Origin: Nocardioides flavescens | GTDB lineage: Bacteria; Actinomycetota; Actinomycetes; Propionibacteriales; Nocardioidaceae | Reading direction: 5' to 3' | NCBI RefSeq assembly: GCF_009823805.1 | Contig: NZ_WUEK01000011.1 | Location: 122,386 to 186,385, forward strand | Length of the DNA: 64,000 nucleotides | Part shown: positions 50,522 through 59,323 of the stretch, piece after piece | Position numbering within the stretch: position 1 is the stretch's first letter | How the letters are laid out: each line of letters begins with the position of its first letter | Notes under the pieces: generated by a model | Database searches by the model: none | What the model saw: the letters and a program-made list of their open reading frames with translations, nothing else | Told to the model about the DNA's origin: nothing | Made by a program: the position numbers and the translations under genes

Positions 50522-51871
50522 GTGACCCGACAGCTGCACCTGGGCGGATTCCAGATCGCCTCGCACGTGACGCACTCGCACGCCGCGTGGCGCCACCCCG
50601 GTTCGGACCCCGACTTCCTGTCGCCGGACTACTACCACCGCGTCGGCCGGATCCTGGAGCGCGGGAGGTTCGACTTCGTCTTCTTCGCCGACCTGCTCGC
50701 GGTGCCGACCAACTACGGCGCCACGACCGACGAGGCCCAGGCGGCCGCGCTCGAGCGGGGCACCCAGGCGAGCGCCACCCTCGACCCGACCCTGGTCGCG
50801 ACGAGCATCGCCGCGGTCACCCGGCACCTCGGGGTCGCGGTCACCAAGAGCACGACGTACTTCCACCCCTTCGAGGTGGCCCGCGCCTTCGCCACCCTCG
50901 ACCACCTCAGCCGCGGGCGCGTCGCCTGGAACATCGTCACCTCGCTCAGCGGGGCCGAGGCCCGCAACTTCGGGCTGGAGCAGGCGCTCGACCACGACCT
51001 GCGCTACGACCGCGCCCAGGAGTTCGTCGAGGCCGCCGTCGCGCTGTGGGACAGCTGGGACGCCGACGCGCTGGTCCAGGACAAGGCCTCCGGGGTCTTC
51101 GCCGACCCCACCAAGGTCCACACCGTCGAGCACGACGGCCTCTTCTACAAGACCCGCGGACCGCTCACGACGCCCCGCTCCCCGCAGGGGCGCCCGGTGC
51201 TCATCCAGGCCGGCTCGTCGTCCAGGGGCAAGGACTTCGCGGCCCGCTGGGCCGAGGCGATCTTCGAGATCGACCCCACGCCCGAGGGCCGGCGCGCCTA
51301 CTACGACGACGTCAAGAGCCGCGCGAGCGACCTGGGCCGCAACCCCGACCACGTGAAGATCTTCCCCTCCTTCATCCCGTTCGTCGGCGAGACGGAGTCG
51401 ATCGCGCGGGAGAAGCAGGCCTTCCACAACGAGCTCGCGGACCCGGTGTCGGGGCTGATGACGCTCTCGGTGCACACCGACCACGACTTCTCGGCCTACG
51501 ACCTCGACGCCCCGGTCGAGGACATGCAGGTCTCCGGCACCCAGGGTCTCTTCGACGTGGCCCGCCGACTGTCGCAGCGCGACTCGCTCACGCTGCGTGA
51601 CATCGGGCGGCTCTACGCCCAGGGCGTGCTCCTGCCGCAGTTCGTCGGCACCGCCTCCGACATCGCCGACCAGATCGAGACGAGCTTCCACGGCGGCGAG
51701 GCCGACGGGTTCATCCTCTCCTGCGCCCAGGCGCCGGGGACGTTCAACGACTTCGTCGACCAGGTCGTGCCCGAGCTGCAGCGCCGCGGGCTCTTCCGCC
51801 GCGAGTACGCCGGCACGACGCTGCGCGAGCACCTCGGCCTCACCGAGGCACCCGAGCCCGCGCTGAGCTGA
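50522..51871 (+). CDS. NtaA/DmoA/SnaA family FMN-dependent monooxygenase
   Basis: A 449-residue luciferase-fold enzyme. RFDFVFFADLLAVPTNYG, TKSTTYFHPFEVARAFATLD, HLSRGRVAWNIVTSLS and IQAGSSSRGKDFAARWAEAI are the NtaA/SoxA/DmoA subgroup motifs. Members use FMNH2 from a reductase to oxidise sulfur compounds or chelators; the substrate cannot be read. GAGGGAG precedes the GTG. No flavin reductase is adjacent. It is divergent from the DUF3311-symporter operon. Confidence 0.9.
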   Translation: MTRQLHLGGFQIASHVTHSHAAWRHPGSDPDFLSPDYYHRVGRILERGRFDFVFFADLLAVPTNYGATTDEAQAAALERGTQASATLDPTLVATSIAAVTRHLGVAVTKSTTYFHPFEVARAFATLDHLSRGRVAWNIVTSLSGAEARNFGLEQALDHDLRYDRAQEFVEAAVALWDSWDADALVQDKASGVFADPTKVHTVEHDGLFYKTRGPLTTPRSPQGRPVLIQAGSSSRGKDFAARWAEAIFEIDPTPEGRRAYYDDVKSRASDLGRNPDHVKIFPSFIPFVGETESIAREKQAFHNELADPVSGLMTLSVHTDHDFSAYDLDAPVEDMQVSGTQGLFDVARRLSQRDSLTLRDIGRLYAQGVLLPQFVGTASDIADQIETSFHGGEADGFILSCAQAPGTFNDFVDQVVPELQRRGLFRREYAGTTLREHLGLTEAPEPALS

Positions 51872-51917
51872 GCTGAGCGAAAGGATTCTGAAAGGCCCCC
51901 GGTGCAGGGTCCCGACC

Positions 51918-52211
51918 ATGCGGACGGCCACCCCTGACATCGTCACCCTCCTCGACCCGAGACCCGGGTCGACCGTGGAGCTCGAGCCGGGCGACCGGCT
52001 CTGCCTGAGGCTCCGAGGCACCCTCGGGGCGAGCCGCTGGCACCTCGCGGCGCACCCCGGCAACCTCCTGCCGCTCGTGCAGGAGGCCACCGAGGTGACC
52101 TTCCTGGCGTTCCCGGGCGGGGAGGCGACGGTGCGGGTCGAGCGCCGACGCCCGGGCCACGCGACCGCGAGCGACGTGCGCGAGGTCCGGGTCGTCGTCC
52201 GCGCCGCGTGA
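51918..52211 (+). CDS. Chagasin-like (protease inhibitor I42 fold) small protein
   Basis: A 97-residue protein without signal peptide. VELEPGDRLCLRLRGTLGAS, TFLAFPGGEATVRVERRRPG and REVRVVV follow the I42 beta-sandwich pattern (GDxLxIxL, FxAxxPGxAxLxxxYxRPW). The inhibitory NPTTG loop is replaced by GTLGASRW, so inhibition of cysteine proteases is doubtful. It follows the monooxygenase by 46 bases and ends before a strong terminator. Confidence 0.6.
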   Translation: MRTATPDIVTLLDPRPGSTVELEPGDRLCLRLRGTLGASRWHLAAHPGNLLPLVQEATEVTFLAFPGGEATVRVERRRPGHATASDVREVRVVVRAA

Positions 52212-52225
52212 GGTCGCGTGAGGCC

Positions 52226-52253
52226 GCCTGAGCCCGCTCGGGCGGGCTCAGGC
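52226..52253. terminator. Bidirectional terminator hairpin
   Basis: Perfect 12-bp stem GCCTGAGCCCGC/GCGGGCTCAGGC with a TCGG tetraloop, centred between the convergent chagasin-like and SARP genes. Confidence 0.85.
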
Positions 52254-52259
52254 CCCGGC

Positions 52260-54410
52260 TCAGACCCCGGCCAGCTCCGACCACGCCCGCGCCGGCACGC
52301 CGAGCTCGTCCATCCGCAGGACGTAGGTGCGGTGGTGGCGCCGCGCCTCGCCGTACCGCCCCAGGCGCACGAGCAGCGCGACGAGAGCGGCGTAGGTCGA
52401 CTCGTCGTAGGGGTCGTGGGCGAGCAGGCGCGCGTGCCAGTGCAGTGCCTCGGCGGGCTCGGGCCCGGCGGCCAGCACGCGGGCCAGCGCCTGCAGCACC
52501 TCCCGTCCGAGCAGCTCGACCTCCTCGCGCTGGGCGGTCAGCCACTCGGCGTGCCCGGGCGCGTCGACGCCGTCGAGCAGCTCGCCGGTGTGCAGCGCGG
52601 CCGCCCCCTGCAGGAGCGGTACGCCGCGCGGTGACCCCTCGCGCGCGGCCAGGAGCGCGGCGTGCGCGGCGGCGGTGAAGTCGACGAGGTCGACCGCGAC
52701 GTGGCGCAGGTCGAGCCGCACCGTCCCGCCGTCGCTGAGGACCGGCGAGTCGGGCAGCCGACGGTCGGGGTCGAGCACCGAGCGGACGTGGGAGAGCGCG
52801 ACCGACAGCCGGTTGCCGACCGCGTCCGCGTCCGGCCAGACGAGGGCGCCGAGCCGTTCGCGCCCCAGGCCGCGGTCGCCGTGGCACGCGAGCACCCCGA
52901 GCACCTCGCGGGCCTTGCGCGAGGGCCAGGCGGCGGCCGGCAGGGCGACCCCGCCGACCTCGACCGCGAACGGACCGAGCACCCGCACCTGCACGTCGTC
53001 GGCCGCGGCCGGGCGCGCGACGGCGTGCAGGGGCCCGGCCACCCGCCACACGTCGTCGTGGACCCCGAGCGAGCGCAGCTCGCCGCGCGCGACCGAGCCG
53101 GTCACCCGGTCGCGGCGCAGGCGTGCGACGACGACCTCGTTGGTCAGCACCCGCACCGGGTTGGCGAGGTCGCGCCAGATGTCGCCCGCCTCGCGCAGCC
53201 GGGGATCCACCTCCGCGAGTGCGGGCTCCGCACCCCCGGCCCGGGCCGCGAGCGCCGCGAGCTCGAGCGCATCGGCCAGGCGTGGCAGGTCGCGGTGGCG
53301 CCCGGCGAGCGCGGCGCCCCGGTCGGCGAGCTCGGTGGCCCGCACGGGATCTCCGAGCGCGAGGTGGACCCACCCCGCGGCCAGCACCGGCGCCGCGTGC
53401 GCGACGGGGATGGCCAGCGTCGTGGCCTGGGCGGCCAGCACCGCGGCCCGGGTCGGGTCGGTGGCGATGAGCGCGCGGGCCTCGCCCGCGACGGCGAGGG
53501 AGTGGTACTGCGCGTTGTCCTCGCGCTCCGCCAGCGACGCCGCGTGGGCGAAGGCCATCGCCGCCTGGCCGGCGTTCCCCCGCGCGAGCTGGATCTCCCC
53601 GCGCAGCTGCCACGAGCCCGAGGCCCCGGGCGCCTCGATCGAGGTCCACAGGTCACGCGAGGCGTCGCACTCGACGAGGGCCTCGTCGAGGCGGCCGAGG
53701 CCGAGCAGCGCCTCGGCGACGTTGTGGCGCAGGATCGCGAGGCCCGAGAGGTGGCCGGTGCGTTCGTTGACCTCGAGACCGCGCTGCAGGTGCTCGAGCG
53801 CCTCCGTGCAGCGGCCCTCGTCCAGGCAGCGCGATGCGAGGTTGTTGTGCACCCGCTCGGTCGTCTGCAGGTCACCGGCCTCGACCGCCAGCACGAGCGC
53901 TCGCTCGTAGGCGTGCAGGTTGAGGTCGCGGTCGCCGTCGAAGGCCGCCAGCATCGCCCGGGCGACGTACGCCGCGGCCCGGGCGCCGAGGTCGCCGCTC
54001 GCCTCGGCGAGCGCGGCTGCATGGTCCGCGTGGGTCCGGCAGGCCTCGAGGTCGCCCCGGGCCCACGACGTCGAGGAGCGCACGGCCGCGAGCCGCGCCC
54101 GGTCGGCCTCGCCGCCGGGTCCGGCCGCCTCCGCCGTGGCCAGCGCGCCGCTGAGGTGCCCGAGGTGGTGCAGCGCGTAGCCCGCCCGCCACGCGACCCC
54201 GGCGGGCAGCGCGCCGCCCGGCCCGCGCAGGTGGTCGAGCAGCGTCAGCCAGTCGCGCCCGAGCAGGGTCGCGGTGAGCTCGAGCTGACGCTCGACGACG
54301 GCCGACGAGGCCTCCGCGGGACCCAGCTCGAGCAGGCGCGCGAGCAGCGCCGAGGAGCGAGCCGTCGGTCCCGCCGACCCCCCGCCGCCACCGGCCGCCA
54401 CGGTCGCCAC
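52260..54410 (-). CDS. TPR-SARP (BTAD) family transcriptional regulator
   Basis: The 716-residue regulator has an unusual order: residues 1-470 are TPR helices (LNLHAYERALVLAVEAGDLQ and HNNLASRCLDEGRCTEALEH repeats), and the SARP module follows: OmpR-like DNA-binding (470-575, VLGPFAVEVGGVALPAAAWP then SRKAREVLGVLA) and bacterial transcriptional activation domain (580-710, GELLDGVDAPGHAEWLTAQR). No NB-ARC ATPase is present. The GTG at 54410 sits seven bases past TACCCT, so it is probably leaderless. It is divergent from the glycosyltransferase gene, a possible target. Confidence 0.87.
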   Translation of the reverse strand: MATVAAGGGGGSAGPTARSSALLARLLELGPAEASSAVVERQLELTATLLGRDWLTLLDHLRGPGGALPAGVAWRAGYALHHLGHLSGALATAEAAGPGGEADRARLAAVRSSTSWARGDLEACRTHADHAAALAEASGDLGARAAAYVARAMLAAFDGDRDLNLHAYERALVLAVEAGDLQTTERVHNNLASRCLDEGRCTEALEHLQRGLEVNERTGHLSGLAILRHNVAEALLGLGRLDEALVECDASRDLWTSIEAPGASGSWQLRGEIQLARGNAGQAAMAFAHAASLAEREDNAQYHSLAVAGEARALIATDPTRAAVLAAQATTLAIPVAHAAPVLAAGWVHLALGDPVRATELADRGAALAGRHRDLPRLADALELAALAARAGGAEPALAEVDPRLREAGDIWRDLANPVRVLTNEVVVARLRRDRVTGSVARGELRSLGVHDDVWRVAGPLHAVARPAAADDVQVRVLGPFAVEVGGVALPAAAWPSRKAREVLGVLACHGDRGLGRERLGALVWPDADAVGNRLSVALSHVRSVLDPDRRLPDSPVLSDGGTVRLDLRHVAVDLVDFTAAAHAALLAAREGSPRGVPLLQGAAALHTGELLDGVDAPGHAEWLTAQREEVELLGREVLQALARVLAAGPEPAEALHWHARLLAHDPYDESTYAALVALLVRLGRYGEARRHHRTYVLRMDELGVPARAWSELAGV

Positions 54411-54479
54411 ACGCAGCAGGGTAGGAGAACCGTCGGCGACCCGACAGACGTCGGGCGAGATCGACGGTCCACTGGTCCG

Positions 54480-55313
54480 GTGCGTGCCGTGGTGCTGGCC
54501 TCCGGAGGCCCTGACGAGACCCTGCCCGTCCTCACGGCGGCGAGCCACCTGCGCCGCCGCGGCCACGACGTCCGGCTCGGCCTGCCGGCGTCGGCACTGC
54601 GGACGGCCGTGGCGGGCGGCCACGACGCGGTCGCGGTCGAGGGCTTCCCCGCCCCCACGGGCCGTGACGTCGAGGCGGTCCGCGAGCTGTGCCTCGGCGC
54701 GGAGCTCGTGGTCGGCACGCTGTCCACCGAGGACGTCGCCGCGACGATGGCCGCCTTCGCCGGGGTGCCGTACGCCGGTCTGCACCTCGCGCCCCGCCCG
54801 CGACGGCGGGGCCGGCAGGGCGAGCACCTCGAGGCGCTGCGCGACCTGCTCCAGCTGCCGCGCGCCGTGCGCCCGCCCGGCCTCGCCGCCGGCCGGGCCG
54901 GGGCCCTCGAGGTGCGGGCGTGGGACGCCCTGCTCACGCCGGGTGTCACGGGGACCATCGGGTTCCTCGCCGCCGACCCCGAGCCGCACGGCGCCGTCCT
55001 CGTGCACGACGGCGGCGGGCTCGCCACCGCGGCCGCGCTCCGCGCCGGGGTCCCCAGCGTGGTGGCGGCCGAGCACGACCGGCACAGCTGGGGCCGCGCC
55101 CTCGAGCGCGCCGGGGTGGGGGTCGTGGTGCGGCAGCAGCGCCGGTCCGGGTCGGCCGCGCTGGACCGCGCGCGGGCGCTCGCCCTCGGCCCGGGGACCG
55201 TCGCCACCGCGCGGGCGCTCGCGGGCTGGGTCACCCCGCCGGAGACCGCGGCCGCCCGCCTCGTCGAGCTGCTCGAGCAGCGGGTGGACTACCGCGCGAG
55301 CCAGTTCGCGTAG
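54480..55313 (+). CDS. Short GT1-type glycosyltransferase
   Basis: A 277-residue protein. AVVLASGGPDETLPVLTAAS followed by HLRRRGHDVRLGLP resembles the N-terminus of UDP-glucosyltransferases (MGT/EryCIII type), and VLVHDGGGLATAAALRAGVP resembles the donor-binding HxGxGT segment. It is 100 or more residues shorter than the family, chiefly in the middle, and the second histidine-glycine site is weak. It could be inactive or of unknown donor. Its last 25 bases overlap the convergent M3 peptidase. Confidence 0.7.
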   Translation: MRAVVLASGGPDETLPVLTAASHLRRRGHDVRLGLPASALRTAVAGGHDAVAVEGFPAPTGRDVEAVRELCLGAELVVGTLSTEDVAATMAAFAGVPYAGLHLAPRPRRRGRQGEHLEALRDLLQLPRAVRPPGLAAGRAGALEVRAWDALLTPGVTGTIGFLAADPEPHGAVLVHDGGGLATAAALRAGVPSVVAAEHDRHSWGRALERAGVGVVVRQQRRSGSAALDRARALALGPGTVATARALAGWVTPPETAAARLVELLEQRVDYRASQFA

Positions 55314-57220
55314 GCGTCGAAGGTGTAGGGGCGGCCGAGGAAGTCGGCCACCAGGTCGGCCGCGTCCGCCGTACCCCCCGCCGCCAGCACGCGGTCGCGG
55401 TAGCGACCGGCCACCTCCGGGGCGAACAGGTCGTCGGGGTCGAAGGCCGAGAACAGGTCCTTCGCGATGACCAGCGACCACATGTAGGTGTAGTACGCCG
55501 AGGAGTAGCCGCCCAGGTGACCGAACGCCGCGTAGAAGTGCGTGCCGTCGACGTACTCGTAGGGTGAGTAGCGCGCCTGGAGCTCGACCATCCGCGCGGT
55601 GAGGTCCTCGGGACGTTCCACGTGGAACCAGTACGACACCGCGGCGTAGAACATCTGCTGGCGCGCCTGCAGCCCCTTGCCGAAGTCGTCGGCCGCGCGC
55701 ATCCGCTCGACCAGCTCGACCGGGATCGGTCCACCTGCGGCGTTGCTCGCGAAGGTGCGCAGCACGTCGGCGTCCCAGGCCCACTCCTCGAGCATCTGGC
55801 TCGGCGCCTCGACGAAGTCCCACTCCGTCGCGACCCCGGAGAAGCGGGACCAGCCGACGTGGCCGCCGAGCACGTGGTGGACGAGGTGGCCGAACTCGTG
55901 GAACAGCGTCACGACGTGGTCGTGCTCCATCAGCCCCGGGCTGAAGTTGCAGACCAGTGCACCCTCGGGCAGCTGGCGACCGGCCACGCCCGAGCGCACG
56001 GTGAACTGCGCGGCGTGCTTGTACTTGCCCTCGCGCGGGTGCAGGTCGAGGTAGATCCGGCCCAGCAGCTCGTCCTGCTCGTCGGTGCCGTGTCCCGCCC
56101 GGTGCACGTCGTACGCCGTCACGTCGGGGTGCCAGACGACCGCGTCGGCGACCGGCTCGTAGCGCAGCCCGAACAGCCGGCCCGTGACCTCCAGCAGTCC
56201 GTCGCGCACCTGCGCGAACGGGAAGTAGGTGCGCACCAGCTGGCTGTCCACGTCGTGCTGCTCCTGCCGCACCAGCTCCTGGTAGTAGGCCGCGTCGGCC
56301 GCGCTGACCTGCTCGGCGTCGGGCACGTCGCGCCGGTAGCGCTCGAGCAGCACCCCGAGGTCGCGCTCCATCGGCTCCTGCGCGACCTCGGCGATCCGGT
56401 CGATGAACGCCGCGACGGCGGGCCCGTCGCCGATCATCTTCACGGCGGCGTCGTAGGCCGCCCAGTCGGCGTACCCGACCAGCGTGGCGTACTCGTGGCG
56501 CAGGTCGAACAGCTCGCGCAGCCGGGCGTCGTTGGCCGGCCAGCCGCGGTCGAGCGAGGCGACCGTCACCGCGCGGCGGACGGCCGGGTCGTGCACGAAC
56601 ATCCGGGCCGGCACCGAGTCGGGGTAGTCGCTGGTCACGTCGATGAGGCCGTTGTCGTCGGCGGGATGGGCCTCGAGCCAGTCCTCGGGCATGCCGGCGA
56701 GCTGTTCGCGGGTCGCGCGCACGACGCGGACGTCGTCGCGGATGGTGCGGCTGAACTCCTGGTCGAGGGCGGTGATGCGCTCGCTGATCTCGGCCAGCCG
56801 GGCGCGGGTGGCGTCGTCCTGGTCGACGCCGGCGCGGCGGAACTCCTCGAGCGTCTTGGCGAGGAGCCGCTGCGCCAGCGGGTCGAGGCCGCTCGCGTCG
56901 AGCCGGTCGAAGACCTCGAAGAGCGCGCGGTCCTGGCGCAGCTCGGTGACGTACTTGTCGACGGCCACCTCGGCCTCCTCGGCCGCGGTCCGCACCTCGA
57001 GGTCGGGGTGGACGTTGGCGAGCAGCGAGCCGAGCGCACCGACGTCGCCCAGGGCGAGCGTGACCTCGTCCCACAGCCGCAGGGTCTCCTCGGCCCCGCC
57101 CGCGCTGCGGACCTGCTCCACCAGCCCGCGGGCCCGGGTCAGTCCTCGCTCGGTGTCGGCACGCACCCAGGCCAGGGCCCCGTCGGCGTCGGGCAGCTGC
57201 AGGGGTGCGGGCGGCGTCAT
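55289..57220 (-). CDS. M3 family oligopeptidase
   Basis: A 643-residue cytoplasmic zinc peptidase of the thimet/Dcp group. The zinc motif is His441-Glu-Phe-Gly-His445 (TLFHEFGHLVHH), and Glu471 in DFVEAPSQMLEEW is the third ligand. HFYAAFGHLGGYSSAYYTYM holds the substrate-binding loop. It cleaves short peptides. TACAGT ends six bases before the ATG with no Shine-Dalgarno. The 3' end overlaps the glycosyltransferase gene on the other strand. Confidence 0.93.
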   Translation of the reverse strand: MTPPAPLQLPDADGALAWVRADTERGLTRARGLVEQVRSAGGAEETLRLWDEVTLALGDVGALGSLLANVHPDLEVRTAAEEAEVAVDKYVTELRQDRALFEVFDRLDASGLDPLAQRLLAKTLEEFRRAGVDQDDATRARLAEISERITALDQEFSRTIRDDVRVVRATREQLAGMPEDWLEAHPADDNGLIDVTSDYPDSVPARMFVHDPAVRRAVTVASLDRGWPANDARLRELFDLRHEYATLVGYADWAAYDAAVKMIGDGPAVAAFIDRIAEVAQEPMERDLGVLLERYRRDVPDAEQVSAADAAYYQELVRQEQHDVDSQLVRTYFPFAQVRDGLLEVTGRLFGLRYEPVADAVVWHPDVTAYDVHRAGHGTDEQDELLGRIYLDLHPREGKYKHAAQFTVRSGVAGRQLPEGALVCNFSPGLMEHDHVVTLFHEFGHLVHHVLGGHVGWSRFSGVATEWDFVEAPSQMLEEWAWDADVLRTFASNAAGGPIPVELVERMRAADDFGKGLQARQQMFYAAVSYWFHVERPEDLTARMVELQARYSPYEYVDGTHFYAAFGHLGGYSSAYYTYMWSLVIAKDLFSAFDPDDLFAPEVAGRYRDRVLAAGGTADAADLVADFLGRPYTFDAYANWLAR

Positions 57221-57311
57221 GACCTCACTGTAGGCAGCACTGGACCGGGGTTTCCGAGGTCACCCGGCCGGGCATCAGGGCCAGGTCCGCGAACCGACCC
57301 GAGGAGGACCC

Positions 57312-57725
57312 ATGGACGCCGGCGCGAACGCCGCGTGGATCGAGCAGGTCCAGGCCGACAGCCTCAGCCGACTCGAAGCCGTCGAGCAGATGCAGCAGCA
57401 GCTGCAGGGACTCACCGGCTCCGCGTCGTCCAGCGACCGCACCGTCCAGGTCACCGTCACCCCCGCCGGGGCGCTGGTCGACCTCCACCTCGACGAGCGC
57501 GCCCTGCGCGGCGGCGCCGACGAGCTGGCCGCGGAGATCCTCGCCCTGACCGGCCGGGCGACGGCCGAGGTGGCACTGCGGGTCAAGGAGATCGTGGCCG
57601 GGGTCATCCCGGAGACCGACGTCGACGACCTGCTCGCCGGGCAGGTGCCGGCCTCGACCCGGGCCGACGTCGAGGCCGAGCTGGCCGCTCGGCGCGGCGG
57701 CGCAGCGGGTGAGGCCGAGCGATGA
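57312..57725 (+). CDS. YbaB/EbfC family protein of a type VII secretion cassette
   Basis: A 137-residue helical protein with the YbaB core: helix 1 (SLSRLEAVEQMQQQLQGLTG), the sheet TVQVTVTPAGALVDLHLDER and the last helix (ADELAAEILALTGRATAEVA). EbfC-type copies in Actinobacteria often precede WXG100 genes. GAGGAGG precedes the ATG. It is cotranscribed with the two following genes (four- and eight-base overlaps). Confidence 0.8.
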   Translation: MDAGANAAWIEQVQADSLSRLEAVEQMQQQLQGLTGSASSSDRTVQVTVTPAGALVDLHLDERALRGGADELAAEILALTGRATAEVALRVKEIVAGVIPETDVDDLLAGQVPASTRADVEAELAARRGGAAGEAER

Positions 57726-58039
57726 GCGAGATGCGCGTCGAGTTCGAGGCCCTGACCAAGGCCGCCGACCGCGAGGTCGAGGCCAAGGGCAAGGTCGACG
57801 GCCTCGTCTCCGACCACGGCAGCGCCACCCTCGAGAAGGGCGCGCTGGGCAAGCTGCCGTCCTCGGACGAGATCCAGGCGTCGTTCGACGAGGTCTACGC
57901 GAAGGCCGGCGAGGCGCTGGAGCAGCTCGGCAAGGCCTGCGACGGCCTCGCCGACCGGCTGATCTCCTTCCGCGACTACACCCGCGACCTCGACGACACG
58001 GTCAACCAGAAGTTCACGACGATGAAGGGCGGTGCCTGA
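57722..58039 (+). CDS. EspC/DUF2580-like type VII secretion target
   Basis: A 105-residue helical hairpin protein (LTKAADREVEAKGKVDGLVS; YAKAGEALEQLGKACDGLAD; YTRDLDDTVNQKFTTMKGGA), in size and pattern like ESX substrates annotated EspC/DUF2580 or type VII secretion target. It carries no WXG. Coupled to YbaB (ATGA overlap) and to the WXG protein that follows. Probably exported as a complex with it (inference). Confidence 0.72.
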   Translation: MSEMRVEFEALTKAADREVEAKGKVDGLVSDHGSATLEKGALGKLPSSDEIQASFDEVYAKAGEALEQLGKACDGLADRLISFRDYTRDLDDTVNQKFTTMKGGA

Positions 58040-58958
58040 CGTGGGAGCCGCGGAGGTCGTCTCCGTCTGGGACAAGATCAACGGCTGGATGGCGCCGCTG
58101 TCCGGCATGGTCGACAACCTCATGCGACCGCTGGTGCAGCCGTTGGCCGACCAGTTCGACTCCATCACGGGTGACTCCGAGTCGGTGAAGGCGACCGCCG
58201 AGAAGTGGCGCGCCATGGCGGACAAGGTCAAGGCGCTGGGCGAGTTCCAGACCAGCATCGCCTCGACCGTCGCCGGGTCCTGGGACGGTCAGTCGTCCGA
58301 GGCGTTCCAGCAGACCGTCGCGAAGCTGGTCGACGAGATCGAGGCGATGGAGAGCCACTTCGACGACGTCGCGGAGTTCCTCGACGACGCCGCGATGGAG
58401 GTCAAGGTCGCCGAGGACGCCGTCGAGGCGATCATCCGCGAGCTCATCGAGTGGGCCCTGCTGACCCTCGCCGTCAGTGCCGCGCTCAGCATCGTGACGC
58501 TCGGCGCCTCGGCCGTCGCCGGGGCCGCCACCGCCGCGGCCCGCGCCGCCGTGGCCGGCAGCAAGATCGCCATGATCCTCACCAAGGTCGCTCAGGCCCT
58601 CACCGCGCTGGCCAAGGCGCTCAAGGCCCTCAAGGCGATGAAGGGCCTGGAGGGGTTCGTCGCGCGCGGCCTGGTCAAGGCCGTCGTGCTCAAGCCGGTC
58701 GTCTCGGCCGGCACCGGACTGACCGGCAGCCCGCTCAGCGGTGCCGGCAACGCGCTGGTCAACGGTCTGCGCGACATCGCGGTCGACGAGTACGACGACC
58801 AGGTCAACGGGGAGGACAACATCCAGACCCCGGCTCGCGACGACCTCGACGACGTCATGGGCCCGCTGGCCGACGGCACGCGCGGACCGGCGCAGGCCGT
58901 GGACGGCGTCACCGACGAGGTCGACGACGCGGTCCCGAGCCTGCCGGGCTCGAAGTAG
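58032..58958 (+). CDS. WXG100-domain protein with long hydrophobic C-terminus
   Basis: A 308-residue protein. Residues 25-130 form a WXG hairpin (GSWDGQSSEAFQ is the W-x-G turn). Residues 135-215 are strongly hydrophobic (LLTLAVSAALSIVTLGASAV) and then a Lys/Ala-rich helix (LTALAKALKALKAMKGLEGF), followed by an acidic tail (DYDDQ, DEVDDAVP). No known toxin domain was seen. The start is uncertain: GTG 58032 (overlapping the previous stop by eight bases) or GTG 58041, better placed for AAGGG. No secretion ATPase lies in the window. Confidence 0.75.
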   Translation: MPDVGAAEVVSVWDKINGWMAPLSGMVDNLMRPLVQPLADQFDSITGDSESVKATAEKWRAMADKVKALGEFQTSIASTVAGSWDGQSSEAFQQTVAKLVDEIEAMESHFDDVAEFLDDAAMEVKVAEDAVEAIIRELIEWALLTLAVSAALSIVTLGASAVAGAATAAARAAVAGSKIAMILTKVAQALTALAKALKALKAMKGLEGFVARGLVKAVVLKPVVSAGTGLTGSPLSGAGNALVNGLRDIAVDEYDDQVNGEDNIQTPARDDLDDVMGPLADGTRGPAQAVDGVTDEVDDAVPSLPGSK

Positions 58959-59288
58959 TCAGCGACGGTTCTCGTACTCGCGGCGCCACCAGACCGCGCC
59001 GAACCCGAACCCGATCACGCTCAGGACGCCACAGATCACCACACCGACGACGAAGCCGACGAAGAGCCCGAGGGTGCCGGCGACCGCGGCTCCGATCGCA
59101 GCGCCCACCACACAGATCACCAAGCCGCCCAGCAGGACCAGCAGCGACTCACCGAACGAGCGGGCGGCGTAGCGCACTGCTCCCTCGTCGTCGGGCTGCC
59201 GCAGTTCAGCCTGGTCGGCCTCGAGCTTCGCCATCGCCTCGTGGTACTCGCGCTCGCGCTCCTCGCGGGACTTGCCCCAGGCTGCCAT
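58959..59288 (-). CDS. Small two-helix membrane protein
   Basis: A 109-residue protein with a charged N-terminus (MAAWGKSREEREREYHEAMA), a helix pair (SLLVLLGGLVICVVGAAIGA; LGLFVGFVVGVVICGVLSVI) and a basic end. Function unrecognised. It is convergent with the WXG protein, its stop abutting that gene's stop. It might be a membrane or immunity-like partner, but the opposite strand argues against co-expression. Confidence 0.65.
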   Translation of the reverse strand: MAAWGKSREEREREYHEAMAKLEADQAELRQPDDEGAVRYAARSFGESLLVLLGGLVICVVGAAIGAAVAGTLGLFVGFVVGVVICGVLSVIGFGFGAVWWRREYENRR

Positions 59289-59323
59289 GACGGCACATTG
59301 CCCACCCGGGGCTCGACCTACGC

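Noticed and set aside
58959..59288. Immunity gene for the WXG protein
   Set aside because: Opposite strand and no co-expression evidence; kept only as a small membrane protein.
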